Source of the DNA: an uncultured Bacteroidales bacterium
Lineage (GTDB): Bacteria; Bacteroidota; Bacteroidia; Bacteroidales; Marinilabiliaceae
Direction of reading: 5' to 3'
NCBI GenBank assembly: GCA_937892255.1
Contig: CALAUL010000105.1
Coordinates: 1 to 38,226 of the forward strand
DNA: 38,226 nt
Shown here in pieces: positions 7,257 to 15,541 of the stretch. Both the position numbers and the translations under genes were made by a program. Position 1 is the first letter of the stretch, and each line of letters begins with the position of its first letter. Under the pieces are notes generated by a model, which saw only the letters and a program-made list of their open reading frames with translations, searched no databases and was not told where the DNA came from.

Positions 7257-8265
7257 GATTTAGATTTTTGAGGTATGTATCCACTTCTAAAGCTGTTGCT
7301 TTTGCATCAGCAAGGGTCTCCGTTATAGTTTTAGGTCCTTTGCATGTGCCGGCAACGAACACTCCTTCATGCTCTGTCGTGTTGGGGTTGATGGGTGAGG
7401 CAGGAGCTAAGAATCCGTTGATGTTCTTCGTTAGCGGTATGCCATTGATGGTGATAGGCGTCGTGGGTTGCATGCCAACCATCAGAACGACGCCGTGCAC
7501 TCTGTCTACTATAGGAGTGCCGAGTAGAGTGTCTTCGCTTTTTAGTTTCAAGCGACTTTGATTGCCAAGAGAAATCTCTGATATGCGTCCTCTGACAAAC
7601 TGTACGTTGCAGTCAATCTGTGCCGAGTGATAAAGTTCTTCATATAGAGTGTCGAACATGCGAAGGTCCATGTAATAGTTTGTCACTTGACAAGTGGGGT
7701 AGTGCTCTTTGAGTTCTTTGGCTGCTTTGATGCCGGCCATGCAACATACTTTTGAGCAGTGTGTTACGCCACATTTGAGGTCGCGCGAACCGACGCAGTG
7801 TACAATGGCAAATCTCGGTGTGTCGGTGTCTGACGTGTCAAAGGGAAGTCTTCCTTCGCACCATGCTTTTTCAAGCTCGACAGATGTTATCACTCGAGGG
7901 TATACGCCATAGCCCAGCTCCTCTTTTATCGAGGCGTCGAACGGTGTGAAGCCGGTAGCTATTATCACTGCTCGGGCATCGAAGTTCTGTTCTCCGCCGT
8001 AGAAACTTACTCTGAACGTGTTGCCGTAGTGTTCTATGTTGCTTACGCGTGTTCTTGGTATAAGCTGTATGTTGCCTCTCTGACGTAGTTCGTTGACAAT
8101 CTCATGTCCTGTGTGTTCAAAGGGGTAGCAGTTGTTCCATTGAGCTACGTGTCCGCCTACTTGGTTGGCACTGTCCATCAGTGTTATGGAATATCCTTTT
8201 TGAGCCAATTGTCGGGCACATTCAAGTCCGGCAATGCCTCCGCCTATGATTAAAACGTCTTTCAT
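7240..8265 (-). CDS. HdrA-like FAD-dependent oxidoreductase
   Basis: A 341-residue flavoprotein. The N-terminus VLIIGGGIAGLECA (residues 4-17) is the dinucleotide-binding GxGxxG motif. A second nucleotide-binding element is the ATGFTPFD segment near 103-110. C157, C165, C170, C174 and C175 form the cysteine cluster that binds an extra [4Fe-4S] centre in HdrA proteins (CGVTHCSKVCC). The C-terminus carries the FAD-contacting VAGTCKGPKTITETLADA. It lacks the extra ferredoxin domains and thioredoxin-reductase-like region of methanogen HdrA, so it is a short type, as in QmoA/QmoB-like and other bacterial Hdr-related complexes. It overlaps the HdrB-like gene by four bases (ATGA), a sign of coupled translation. 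Whether it bifurcates electrons cannot be told from sequence. Confidence 0.88.
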   Translation of the reverse strand: MKDVLIIGGGIAGLECARQLAQKGYSITLMDSANQVGGHVAQWNNCYPFEHTGHEIVNELRQRGNIQLIPRTRVSNIEHYGNTFRVSFYGGEQNFDARAVIIATGFTPFDASIKEELGYGVYPRVITSVELEKAWCEGRLPFDTSDTDTPRFAIVHCVGSRDLKCGVTHCSKVCCMAGIKAAKELKEHYPTCQVTNYYMDLRMFDTLYEELYHSAQIDCNVQFVRGRISEISLGNQSRLKLKSEDTLLGTPIVDRVHGVVLMVGMQPTTPITINGIPLTKNINGFLAPASPINPNTTEHEGVFVAGTCKGPKTITETLADAKATALEVDTYLKNLNHDNAE

Positions 8266-9323
8266 CTTACAACGAGGTTTTCTGGTTGTTCGGGCTTTCC
8301 TATATATGCACCGTTGTTTCCTAAGTATTTCTTTGAAGTGTTATAGGGTATGCCTATTTTGTCCATCAGACTTTCTACTTGTACTTGATGTGTCTGCAGG
8401 CCTATGTCCCAAGGGTCATATCCCAGAAGGAGAGCCGCAAGTTCTTCGTACGAGAGCACCGGTATTCCTTTGCCGAATTTGTCGTATGTGCGACCTTCCA
8501 TCTCTGCTATGGTATATTGCCATCTGTCGAGAAACATGTTACAGCCCGGACAATTGGTTATGATGAGGTCTGCATTGTGTGGCTTCAGGCTCTCAAATTT
8601 TATCTTCGAGTGTGTTATGGAATAGCCTCTGTTCTCTTGCAGCAGATAGTGTCGAAATCCGAATCCGCAGCAGTGACGTCTCTCAGTGTAGTCAATCCAT
8701 CGTCCGCCCCATGGCTCTGCAAGGCCGGAGAGCACTTGCGGAAATTCAGCACCACCAACGCCCTTAGTAGGGAATATTTTTGCATAGTGACAACCTACGT
8801 GGTCTGCCATGTTAAGAGGTTTGCCCGTTTCACTATTGATGAGTTTGTATTTCATCTGTTCGGCAAGTTCTTCTCGGTATTTGTAGATGATATCTGATGT
8901 GTGTATGACGGATTTTGGTATCTCAAAAGTTCGTCCTGTAGCTTTGAAAAGCATTTCTCGTGTCTCTTCAAGTTTTTCTGGAAAGTGATGCCAAATGTCA
9001 AGTACTTCGTTGTATAAGCCAAATGAGGTAACACATGAGACCAATAGATGTTCATAGCCCAATTCTGTCATCAATGAGAATTGTCGTGCTATGATGGTCA
9101 TAGAAGTCTCTATCGGAACGATATCGGAATGGTAAGCTATACCACTGCAACATGTGTGTCGCTGGTCTTCGTATATTTTTAGTCCTATTTTTTCTGTAAG
9201 TATGCGAGGTAGGATGTTTTCTGCACCCATGTTGAATGTTTGGCGTATGCAACTACGGACATAGAAAAAAGGTCCGTCAGGTATTGTCTTTTGATACTTA
9301 TACCATTGTGAGTTTTCTATCAT
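8262..9323 (-). CDS. HdrB-like CCG-domain subunit
   Basis: A 353-residue protein with two cysteine-rich CCG domains. The second is complete: C178, C218-C219-G220, and C258-P-G-C261, able to hold a noncubane [4Fe-4S] cluster. The first is degenerate: C25, C58-C59-S60, C97, and then serine at position 100 where the last cysteine is expected (CVTS). In methanogen HdrB both domains bind clusters and split the heterodisulfide. Here one site may be absent or use another ligand, so a different substrate is likely, since this organism would not make coenzyme M or B. It is soluble, with no membrane segment. It is the second gene of the operon, nine bases after the HdrC-like gene. Confidence 0.85.
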   Translation of the reverse strand: MIENSQWYKYQKTIPDGPFFYVRSCIRQTFNMGAENILPRILTEKIGLKIYEDQRHTCCSGIAYHSDIVPIETSMTIIARQFSLMTELGYEHLLVSCVTSFGLYNEVLDIWHHFPEKLEETREMLFKATGRTFEIPKSVIHTSDIIYKYREELAEQMKYKLINSETGKPLNMADHVGCHYAKIFPTKGVGGAEFPQVLSGLAEPWGGRWIDYTERRHCCGFGFRHYLLQENRGYSITHSKIKFESLKPHNADLIITNCPGCNMFLDRWQYTIAEMEGRTYDKFGKGIPVLSYEELAALLLGYDPWDIGLQTHQVQVESLMDKIGIPYNTSKKYLGNNGAYIGKPEQPENLVVR

Positions 9324-9332
9324 AGCTCCTTT

Positions 9333-9953
9333 TTATTCCTCTTTTTGAAGTTTCGTAATAAGTTCTTTGCCTCCAGTGAGTTCTATTATCGCTTGCATCT
9401 CATTGAATGTCTGTTCGTCAAGTTTTCTTTGTGCTCCAGGTCCTTCTTTGTGGTAATTACCTCCTAGTTTGTCACATATGGATTCTCTGTTGTTGTATAC
9501 CCATTCCCATACAGGTCCTTGTTCAGGGTGTTTCTCAGGTATAACCAAGTCCATGTCGACGCAATATCCTTTTGTGAGTAAGTTCTTTCCAACAGTGTCT
9601 GCTATTTTTTTCTGCTTTCTTCCCTCAGTAGAACGCAAATATAATCCAGTTTGCATGCTAACTTTTCTAAGTGCTAAGATGATATATCCAGGAGTATTGT
9701 TGCGAGGACAACGTGTACGACAGCCTATACACTGTCCACAGAGCCAAATGGTGTCGGACGACATGAGGTCTTCTAACATCTGATTGTCGCTCTTTTGCAC
9801 TATCTGACATATCTTGCGCGGGTCGTAGTCAAAGACAGCCGCCGCCGGACATATCGCAGTGCACACCCCGCAGTTCATGCACGCTTTTAAACCCTCCTCA
9901 AAACGAAAGTCTTCTTTCAGTAGTTTTATATAGTCTTTCATCTGTGTTTGCAT
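9333..9953 (-). CDS. HdrC-like 4Fe-4S dicluster subunit
   Basis: First gene of the operon. It carries two ferredoxin motifs, ACMNCGVCTAICP and LCGQCIGCRTRCP, with the HdrC signature NTPGYIILALRKVSMQTGLY between the clusters and a charged C-terminal tail. I place the start at ATG 9953 rather than the in-frame TTG at 9968, because that TTG lies inside a perfect -7 promoter box (9966-9973). A further in-frame ATG at 9941 (MKDYIKLL) is also possible and would give a more usual leader. The protein is soluble and should wire electrons between HdrA and HdrB partners. Confidence 0.87.
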   Translation of the reverse strand: MQTQMKDYIKLLKEDFRFEEGLKACMNCGVCTAICPAAAVFDYDPRKICQIVQKSDNQMLEDLMSSDTIWLCGQCIGCRTRCPRNNTPGYIILALRKVSMQTGLYLRSTEGRKQKKIADTVGKNLLTKGYCVDMDLVIPEKHPEQGPVWEWVYNNRESICDKLGGNYHKEGPGAQRKLDEQTFNEMQAIIELTGGKELITKLQKEE

Positions 9954-9965
9954 ATTTTCTCTATG

Positions 9966-9973
9966 CAAAGATA
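9966..9973 (-). promoter_or_regulatory. -7 box of the Hdr-like operon
   Basis: The minus strand reads TATCTTTG, matching TAnnTTTG. It lies 12 bases from ATG 9953 and 24 bases from ATG 9941. No clear -33 TTG is seen at the expected distance. Its position rules out the TTG start at 9968. Confidence 0.5.
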
Positions 9974-10135
9974 CAACCTCTTATTATATTTAATATGGGT
10001 ATAAATACGCTTTTTTGATTTCGTTATCTATTCTTTAGGCATATTTGTTAATCTATTTTGCTTTTAGATGTGTTATAAGGATTGTACTTGTTGGGCACAA
10101 ATATGAAATGTAATAAGTAAAAGGTGTTTTTTGAG

Positions 10136-10167
10136 ACCATATGTGTATATTAGAATCTACATATGGT
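10136..10167. repeat. Inverted repeat between mcrC and the Hdr-like operon
   Basis: ACCATATGT (10136-10144) and ACATATGGT (10159-10167) form a perfect nine-base stem with a 14-base loop, about 20 bases beyond the mcrC stop. No T-run follows on either strand. It may end or protect the mcrBC transcript. The rest of 9974-10187 is AT-rich and holds nothing else that I recognise. Confidence 0.5.
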
Positions 10168-10187
10168 AAATAATGGATATTTCATTT

Positions 10188-11498
10188 TTATTGTTCTATG
10201 ACAGGTAGTTTGATTCCTATTTTATAGAAACGAATATATCCTGAAACTTTATCAAATATAGGTTCTTCGTATCTATCAAATGTGAACTCTTCTTCTTTGT
10301 CTTGGTCTGGGTAGATAATAAGACATTTTATTGGAGGTACTGTCTCTTCATCTAATCCAAGTATCTTGTATATACTGTTTAATCGTGCGTATCCAGCTAT
10401 TTCTCTTGCATCATCAATAGTAATTCCTCCTTGGAATTTGTACTTCGGCTTATATTTGGCATCTATAACATATGGTTCAGGCCATTTTTCTGGTTTTAGA
10501 AGAAAATCAAGTTCTTGATAGTGTGTCTTTACGTGGTAATTTATTTCATTTTTTTGAGTAAACACTTTCCTTAGGTGATGGAATATGTATAACTCGAATA
10601 GCTTACTCATATCAATCCAGAATGGAGGTGTCTCAATCTCTTTCTTTCCAGCAAGGGTTATATTATAACTATAGCGTTTAAGAAGTAGTTGAGCAAATTC
10701 TATAGCTTCTTTGTATTCTTTGTAGATTGGGTTCGCCTTAAAAGTCTTTATATGTTTCACACTCACATTGTTACTCACTTTGTTGAAGTGAGGTGATATT
10801 TGGCGTGCCTTTTCCTTCAGACAACTTACATCCAATGCATATTGATATATATCAAGTTGTTTAATGCAGAAACTTAGTGCTTTCTTTAGAATTTGATTTT
10901 CATAAGAATCCACATCATATACTTGATATGAACAGTAATTGTCTGTTATGTTACCTCTTGTCAGATTTTTACGTATATTTTTGGCTACGAGAATTTTGCC
11001 TTTAACTTTATTCGAGAGGTTATCTTCAAGCATATAGTAGCTCTTTTTCAAACCTTTCTTTACTATCTTCTGTAATAGTGTCAAATATTCCGTAATAAGG
11101 AATATGCTCAGCAAATCTTGCTTTTGGTTTATCTTGATTGATGGCTTGTCAAATTTGATAGTTACCAAGTCCTTTAAATGCTCATAGTTTTCTTTTTCAC
11201 AAAGAGCATCATTAAGCATCCGTACATAATCAATTTCAAAGCCATCATTCATTTTGGGACTAACTTGTATGCCCACCTCATTCTCTTTGAGCCAGTCAAT
11301 CCCAACAAAATAAGAACCTGTAGCATAAACATCTTCACCGATACGCTGTAGCTTGAGACAAAGTTCATTCTCTTCACGGCCTCTTTTGACTGTGTACACA
11401 ACTTCCTTTCCGTCCTCTATGTGGGGGAGGATGGATGTTATATCATGCTGAAGAAGTGTATTCTCCAGTATTTGTTCTTGAAGTTGTATCAATTTCAT
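10188..11498 (-). CDS. mcrC: McrC-like nuclease subunit of an McrBC restriction system
   Basis: McrC is the endonuclease partner of the McrB motor and cuts DNA carrying modified cytosine. This 436-residue protein has the family layout: a beta-rich N-terminal region with YFVGIDWLKENEVGIQVSPK, a helical middle, the motif MSKLFELYIFHHL near 297-309, and a C-terminal PD-(D/E)xK nuclease core with D331 in QELDFLL and D346-A-K348 in YVIDAKYKP. All expected catalytic residues are present, so it should be active. Its start codon overlaps the McrB stop by one base (TAATG), so synthesis is probably coupled. It is AT-rich relative to the Hdr-like operon, in line with acquisition as part of an insert. 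Confidence 0.92.
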   Translation of the reverse strand: MKLIQLQEQILENTLLQHDITSILPHIEDGKEVVYTVKRGREENELCLKLQRIGEDVYATGSYFVGIDWLKENEVGIQVSPKMNDGFEIDYVRMLNDALCEKENYEHLKDLVTIKFDKPSIKINQKQDLLSIFLITEYLTLLQKIVKKGLKKSYYMLEDNLSNKVKGKILVAKNIRKNLTRGNITDNYCSYQVYDVDSYENQILKKALSFCIKQLDIYQYALDVSCLKEKARQISPHFNKVSNNVSVKHIKTFKANPIYKEYKEAIEFAQLLLKRYSYNITLAGKKEIETPPFWIDMSKLFELYIFHHLRKVFTQKNEINYHVKTHYQELDFLLKPEKWPEPYVIDAKYKPKYKFQGGITIDDAREIAGYARLNSIYKILGLDEETVPPIKCLIIYPDQDKEEEFTFDRYEEPIFDKVSGYIRFYKIGIKLPVIEQ

Positions 11499-14400
11499 TA
11501 TTCTACAGCCTTTTGGTATAATCTATCTATGGTTTCATTTGCATCTTCGGTGAGTACGCCATCTCGGACATATTCTTCCAGAAGAGGAATTATTTCATAC
11601 AGAAGACGGTCGGAGGTAATATTTACACCATCATCGTCAGTCATAATAAAATAACTTTGTCCTATCCACACGTCTTCTGGGCGATATTCTGATGACAAAG
11701 TATCTGCTGGTACTAACTTGAAGCTTTGATCCCAACCACTCTCCTCATATTCTGAATAATTTGAAATAAACAGCGAACTTACTTCTTTGAAGAGTTCTTT
11801 ATCAAATCCATTCACTTTTTCTTCGCTTAAAGCATATGGTTTGCAAGCAACAAAAGCAAATCGTCTTCTGATTGCATAATCCAATGTTCCCAACGAACGG
11901 TCTGCGGTATTTATTGTAGCGATTATGAATACGTTGTTAGGTATCATGAATGGTTTCTTAGAGTATGGCAATATCACACTTTCAGCATTCTTTTGACCTT
12001 TGCGTTTGTCCGTTTCCAATAATGTGATTAACTCACCAAATATTTTAGAGACATTACCACGATTCAATTCATCAATCACCATAACATATGGTTGATTGTT
12101 GTCTGCCATTGTGGTAGGGTTCTTATACTTTTCAAGTATAGATTTTACCTTATCCAGTGTTATGGCATTTAAGCGGTACACCGTGCCTAATGTCATGGTC
12201 TTACCATCATTAAGTTCTACGATATTCTCATTTATACCTTTAAGAATCCAATTCACTTTTCTTACTCTTTTGTAATGTATAAAGGAATCATCATACTCAT
12301 AATCACCTGTAACAATACCAATAGCATCAATAGTTTGATTTGAATAGCAGCTCATAATAACATCGCCAACTTTCATATCATATACAAATGCCGACAAAAT
12401 GCGTTTACCTTCGCCATCGTAAATGCTCCAGTCTGTTTCTTCTGAAATGACAGGACCATAATCATCCCATCCGATACGTATATGGCTGTTCTCCATGCAC
12501 TCTGTCCTGACTTCATTATCGCCTGTTCCGCAAAGAGAAACTTTCCAAACAACAGCATCATCTGCAATACCAATATGCTTGTCTTTTACAATTGGACGTT
12601 CTGCCTCTTCACACAATTGTTTGAATATACCTTTTTCGATATCGTATGTAACCTGATTATTTTCACAAACAGGTTTTAATCCTTCTATCCAATCTTCATA
12701 ATCCATAGATTGATGGAATGTGGTGAAAGCAATACGTTTTTCATGTTTCAACTGTTCGTATCGTTTCATTAATTCTTCTCTTGTATATTCTGAGCAGTCG
12801 GAATTATCACATAATCTTACTGCAATTTCTGGTATTGAGAATGTTTTACCAGTACCTGGTGCTCCGTAAAGAACAATATTCTTACGTCTTCTAAGCGTAT
12901 CAGCTACACTATCATACCATGTATATGAATCAGATTCACTGTCTTCTCTTCCATTATTATAAGCATTGGCAGACAATTCATAGAATGTCTTTTCCTTAAT
13001 AGTGTTGTTGGCCATCTTTTCTTTTATATCATTGATGAGATCCATATACTCTTCATATTCTGGAACTTTTTTAGGCAAATCTATATTATATTGTTCCTTT
13101 AGGTATGCTTTGTTTGTACTGTCCAAAGCAAGAAAATCATTAGGACGAATCCAAAACAATGCCATGGTAATATTTATATTTATTCCGTATTGTTTGATGA
13201 CAGAGTTGTATATTTCTTCAATATCTTCATTACTAACTATTTTTTCAAAAAGAAACCAAAGGTTTTCGATGTCATTAGCACCTCTATATTTTTTAAAACC
13301 GAAAAACTGTGACATCATGTTATTCATAATAGGAATACCTTCAAAGTCTTGGGGTATATCTGAAGATATATCTAACAATTCCTTGAATACCTTTGTTGAA
13401 TTAATTCGATTTTCATGTCTGATACCTCTGTTGAATAATCCAAATACAGAGAATGGATCTATATCTGTACATAGGTCATTTAAACCTCCTTCGTCATGGA
13501 GATAACTGGCATATAATTCATCTCTCTTGTTATATATTGACTTTAACAAAGGTTGTCTATCATGACGGAATTTTACAAGTTTCTCTGCAAATTCTTTGAA
13601 GTATGGAATCCAAGTAAATCTCATATCGCTTTTAAGTTGATTGTTCATATATTCTTGCATACACCAAAATAAAGTCTGAACAGCAAGAATTTCAGGCTTA
13701 TTTCGGTAAATACTTATTTCATCCTTTATAATGTTTTGAACCTCTTTACCATAATCTTTGGACAGCTCATGGATTATATTCATAAAGTGAGAGTAATTTT
13801 CGCCAGTACTTTTGTGGTCGTATCCGAAGTATTGCCAAATTAACTTGTATAATTTATCCATGTAAAAAGTATATTTATTGGGATATCTGCAAGTTAAAAT
13901 GGAAGCGGCAGTACGCTCGTCATTAGCACAAACGGTATATGATTGGGGACATATAGCACGCATCTTCGATTTGAAGTTCGCTATACGATTATCGAGAACT
14001 ATGGTTTCGTCCAAAAGATTATCAATACAAGTTTTCAACTCGTGCTCTTTGCTTTCACAAAGCATATTCAGAACACTATCAACTTGCATATTATCTATGA
14101 TATTCTTTCCTATCATCTTCTTGACAATTTCTATGGAAGATGCACCTTCTGCATCATCTATCAATTGCCATTTATAGGCTTCATTATATCCATTAAAAGG
14201 GCTTCCGTTACGAAATCTATCAATTAGATCTTCCATTAGATAGACTCGAAGAGCACTAACAAGTTCATTCCGTAACTGCCATTTGAAACCTTGTTTTGTT
14301 TCCCAACCTTCTTGCATTACAATTGTCCAAAAGGTATCGTTACCATCTGTGCCGATTACACGAAACCTTCCAAGTTTCTTTTGCACCCATTTTGCAAAGT

Positions 14401-14629
14401 TTGTGACCTTAGCATTATAATGTTGTGCCGTGTAATTGTATTTTTGAGCGATAGCCGAGCAAGTCCCACAGTGTTGTGGTTCTCTCATAAAGGCAAGTAG
14501 TGTATCAATGTATGGCTCTGCCTTATCATTACATAGGAGGTCATACCATTCTTCTGTGGTTATTCCAATGTCACCACAAGAGTACTTGCCACTTTTATTC
14601 TTGGTCTTATATATGGTTTCTAATTCCAT
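11498..14629 (-). CDS. mcrB: McrB-like AAA+ GTPase with an internal EVE/PUA-like domain
   Basis: McrB recognises modified DNA and drives McrC through GTP hydrolysis. This 1043-residue protein has a long helical N-terminal region (1-580), including a winged-helix-like stretch around 50-105. Walker A GAPGTGKT is at 589-596, followed by TTFHQSMDYEDWIEG, the usual post-Walker A element. Residues about 690-835 interrupt the AAA+ core with a beta-rich segment (SHIRIGWDDYG, MKVGDVIMSCYSN, DAIGIVTGDYEY) resembling an EVE/YTH-like PUA fold. The core then resumes with VMVIDELNRGNVSKIFGE (Walker B, about 849-866) and NTADRS (907-912), the McrB signature. All motor motifs are intact. The inserted domain is a good candidate for the modified-base reader; E. 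coli McrB instead has an N-terminal reader. The EVE assignment is by pattern only. Confidence 0.92.
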   Translation of the reverse strand: MELETIYKTKNKSGKYSCGDIGITTEEWYDLLCNDKAEPYIDTLLAFMREPQHCGTCSAIAQKYNYTAQHYNAKVTNFAKWVQKKLGRFRVIGTDGNDTFWTIVMQEGWETKQGFKWQLRNELVSALRVYLMEDLIDRFRNGSPFNGYNEAYKWQLIDDAEGASSIEIVKKMIGKNIIDNMQVDSVLNMLCESKEHELKTCIDNLLDETIVLDNRIANFKSKMRAICPQSYTVCANDERTAASILTCRYPNKYTFYMDKLYKLIWQYFGYDHKSTGENYSHFMNIIHELSKDYGKEVQNIIKDEISIYRNKPEILAVQTLFWCMQEYMNNQLKSDMRFTWIPYFKEFAEKLVKFRHDRQPLLKSIYNKRDELYASYLHDEGGLNDLCTDIDPFSVFGLFNRGIRHENRINSTKVFKELLDISSDIPQDFEGIPIMNNMMSQFFGFKKYRGANDIENLWFLFEKIVSNEDIEEIYNSVIKQYGININITMALFWIRPNDFLALDSTNKAYLKEQYNIDLPKKVPEYEEYMDLINDIKEKMANNTIKEKTFYELSANAYNNGREDSESDSYTWYDSVADTLRRRKNIVLYGAPGTGKTFSIPEIAVRLCDNSDCSEYTREELMKRYEQLKHEKRIAFTTFHQSMDYEDWIEGLKPVCENNQVTYDIEKGIFKQLCEEAERPIVKDKHIGIADDAVVWKVSLCGTGDNEVRTECMENSHIRIGWDDYGPVISEETDWSIYDGEGKRILSAFVYDMKVGDVIMSCYSNQTIDAIGIVTGDYEYDDSFIHYKRVRKVNWILKGINENIVELNDGKTMTLGTVYRLNAITLDKVKSILEKYKNPTTMADNNQPYVMVIDELNRGNVSKIFGELITLLETDKRKGQKNAESVILPYSKKPFMIPNNVFIIATINTADRSLGTLDYAIRRRFAFVACKPYALSEEKVNGFDKELFKEVSSLFISNYSEYEESGWDQSFKLVPADTLSSEYRPEDVWIGQSYFIMTDDDGVNITSDRLLYEIIPLLEEYVRDGVLTEDANETIDRLYQKAVE

Positions 14630-14895
14630 TGTTTTTATTCATTATAAGGTTGTAGTTGTCTTTGTTTTTTTAGTCACTTGAGTTATTAGATTTGTACATC
14701 TGTGTTATTATGAAGATAATAGTTGTAATAGAATTATATATATCTGTGTAAAGATATGTATTTTTTGATTAAAATCAGTATGAGTAGAGCTGGTATGTTA
14801 ATTTAGGGGTTCGTATTAAGCTATAAAAATGTAAAAAGAGAGAGTTTGGGTTAACAGAAATGATGGAAATCTTTAGCCGAGAGATTATATGTTTT
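14630..14895. other. AT-rich gap upstream of mcrB
   Basis: No coding frame or RNA gene is apparent. A near-match to the -7 box, TATCTTTA on the minus strand (about 14744-14751), is the best promoter candidate for mcrBC, but it would give a leader of about 110 bases. I see nothing else here. Confidence 0.4.
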
Positions 14896-15366
14896 TTATT
14901 TGTCACAAGCTGTAAATAGTGAAAACAGTGCTCCGTAATGTATGAAGCCTTTTTTTGTAATAAATATTCTGTCAGATTCTCCTTTAAATAGAAGGTCTTC
15001 GTCTAAACAGAAGTCAAGAACCTCTTTTATATATTCTTCATTAATTCCAAAATCCTTTAGTTTTCTTATAGAAAAAGAGCCATTATATGCTGATATTGCC
15101 ATGTATTTTGATGCTAATTCAATGGGTGGCAATATGTATGTGAATTGCTCTGGATAACCTTTGGAGTTAAGTTCTTTTTGCGGAGCAAACGTTAGTTTCC
15201 CTACATTATATGCTATGCCATAAGAACTCATGCTTTGTGCAGACATCCCAAAACCCTTATATGCAACTCCATTAAGCATTCTTTCTCGAAGATAAGATGA
15301 GACTCCCTCATCTTTAATGTCTATGGAGAATGTGTTTTGTCCGAAATGTACACGACAAATTCTCAT
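14896..15366 (-). pseudogene. C-terminal remnant of a HemN-like radical SAM protein
   Basis: A 156-residue frame whose sequence resembles the last third of coproporphyrinogen III oxidase-like radical SAM proteins. It has GVAYKGFGMSAQSMSSYGIA (the family's KGFG-x-AQS region), then YILPPIELASKYMAISAYNG, and ends with KKGFIHYGALFSLF, the usual closing segment. The CxxxCxxC cluster and the barrel are absent, and nothing upstream supplies them before the yebC terminator. It is therefore best read as a 5'-truncated gene left at the edge of the McrBC insert, although a stand-alone small protein cannot be excluded. No convincing promoter precedes it. The family assignment is from memory of motifs and is moderate. 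Confidence 0.5.
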
Positions 15367-15379
15367 CGTTAATTACATA

Positions 15380-15423
15380 TCCACTGCAATTCCACTGCAG
15401 TGCTTCTGCAGTGCTTCTGCAGT
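15380..15423. repeat. 11-bp tandem repeat, four units
   Basis: The plus strand reads TCCACTGCAAT, TCCACTGCAGT, GCTTCTGCAGT, GCTTCTGCAGT in exact 11-base register, with a weak fifth unit to 15434. Each unit carries CTGCA. It lies between the yebC terminator and the HemN-like remnant. The period equals about one DNA helical turn. Confidence 0.85.
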
Positions 15424-15480
15424 ACCATTACAGAGTAAAAACTATTGGCTGATAGTACTTGGGTCTAGAGGTGACTTAAT

Positions 15481-15517
15481 AAAAAAAGAGAGATATATCT
15501 TCTTGATACGTCTCTCT
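15481..15517 (-). terminator. yebC terminator
   Basis: On the minus strand AGAGAGA (15517-15511) pairs with TCTCTCT (15493-15487). An inner TATC/GATA stem lies inside, and a run of T (15486-15481) follows. It starts 25 bases after the yebC stop. Confidence 0.75.
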
Positions 15518-15541
15518 TCAGAATATGTATGTATTGTGTTG

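Noticed and set aside
9954..9968. TTG start for the HdrC-like gene
   Set aside because: It overlaps a perfect -7 promoter box, and ATG 9953 or 9941 fits the family better.
15380..15423. CRISPR array
   Set aside because: The 11-base units have no spacers, and no cas genes are nearby.
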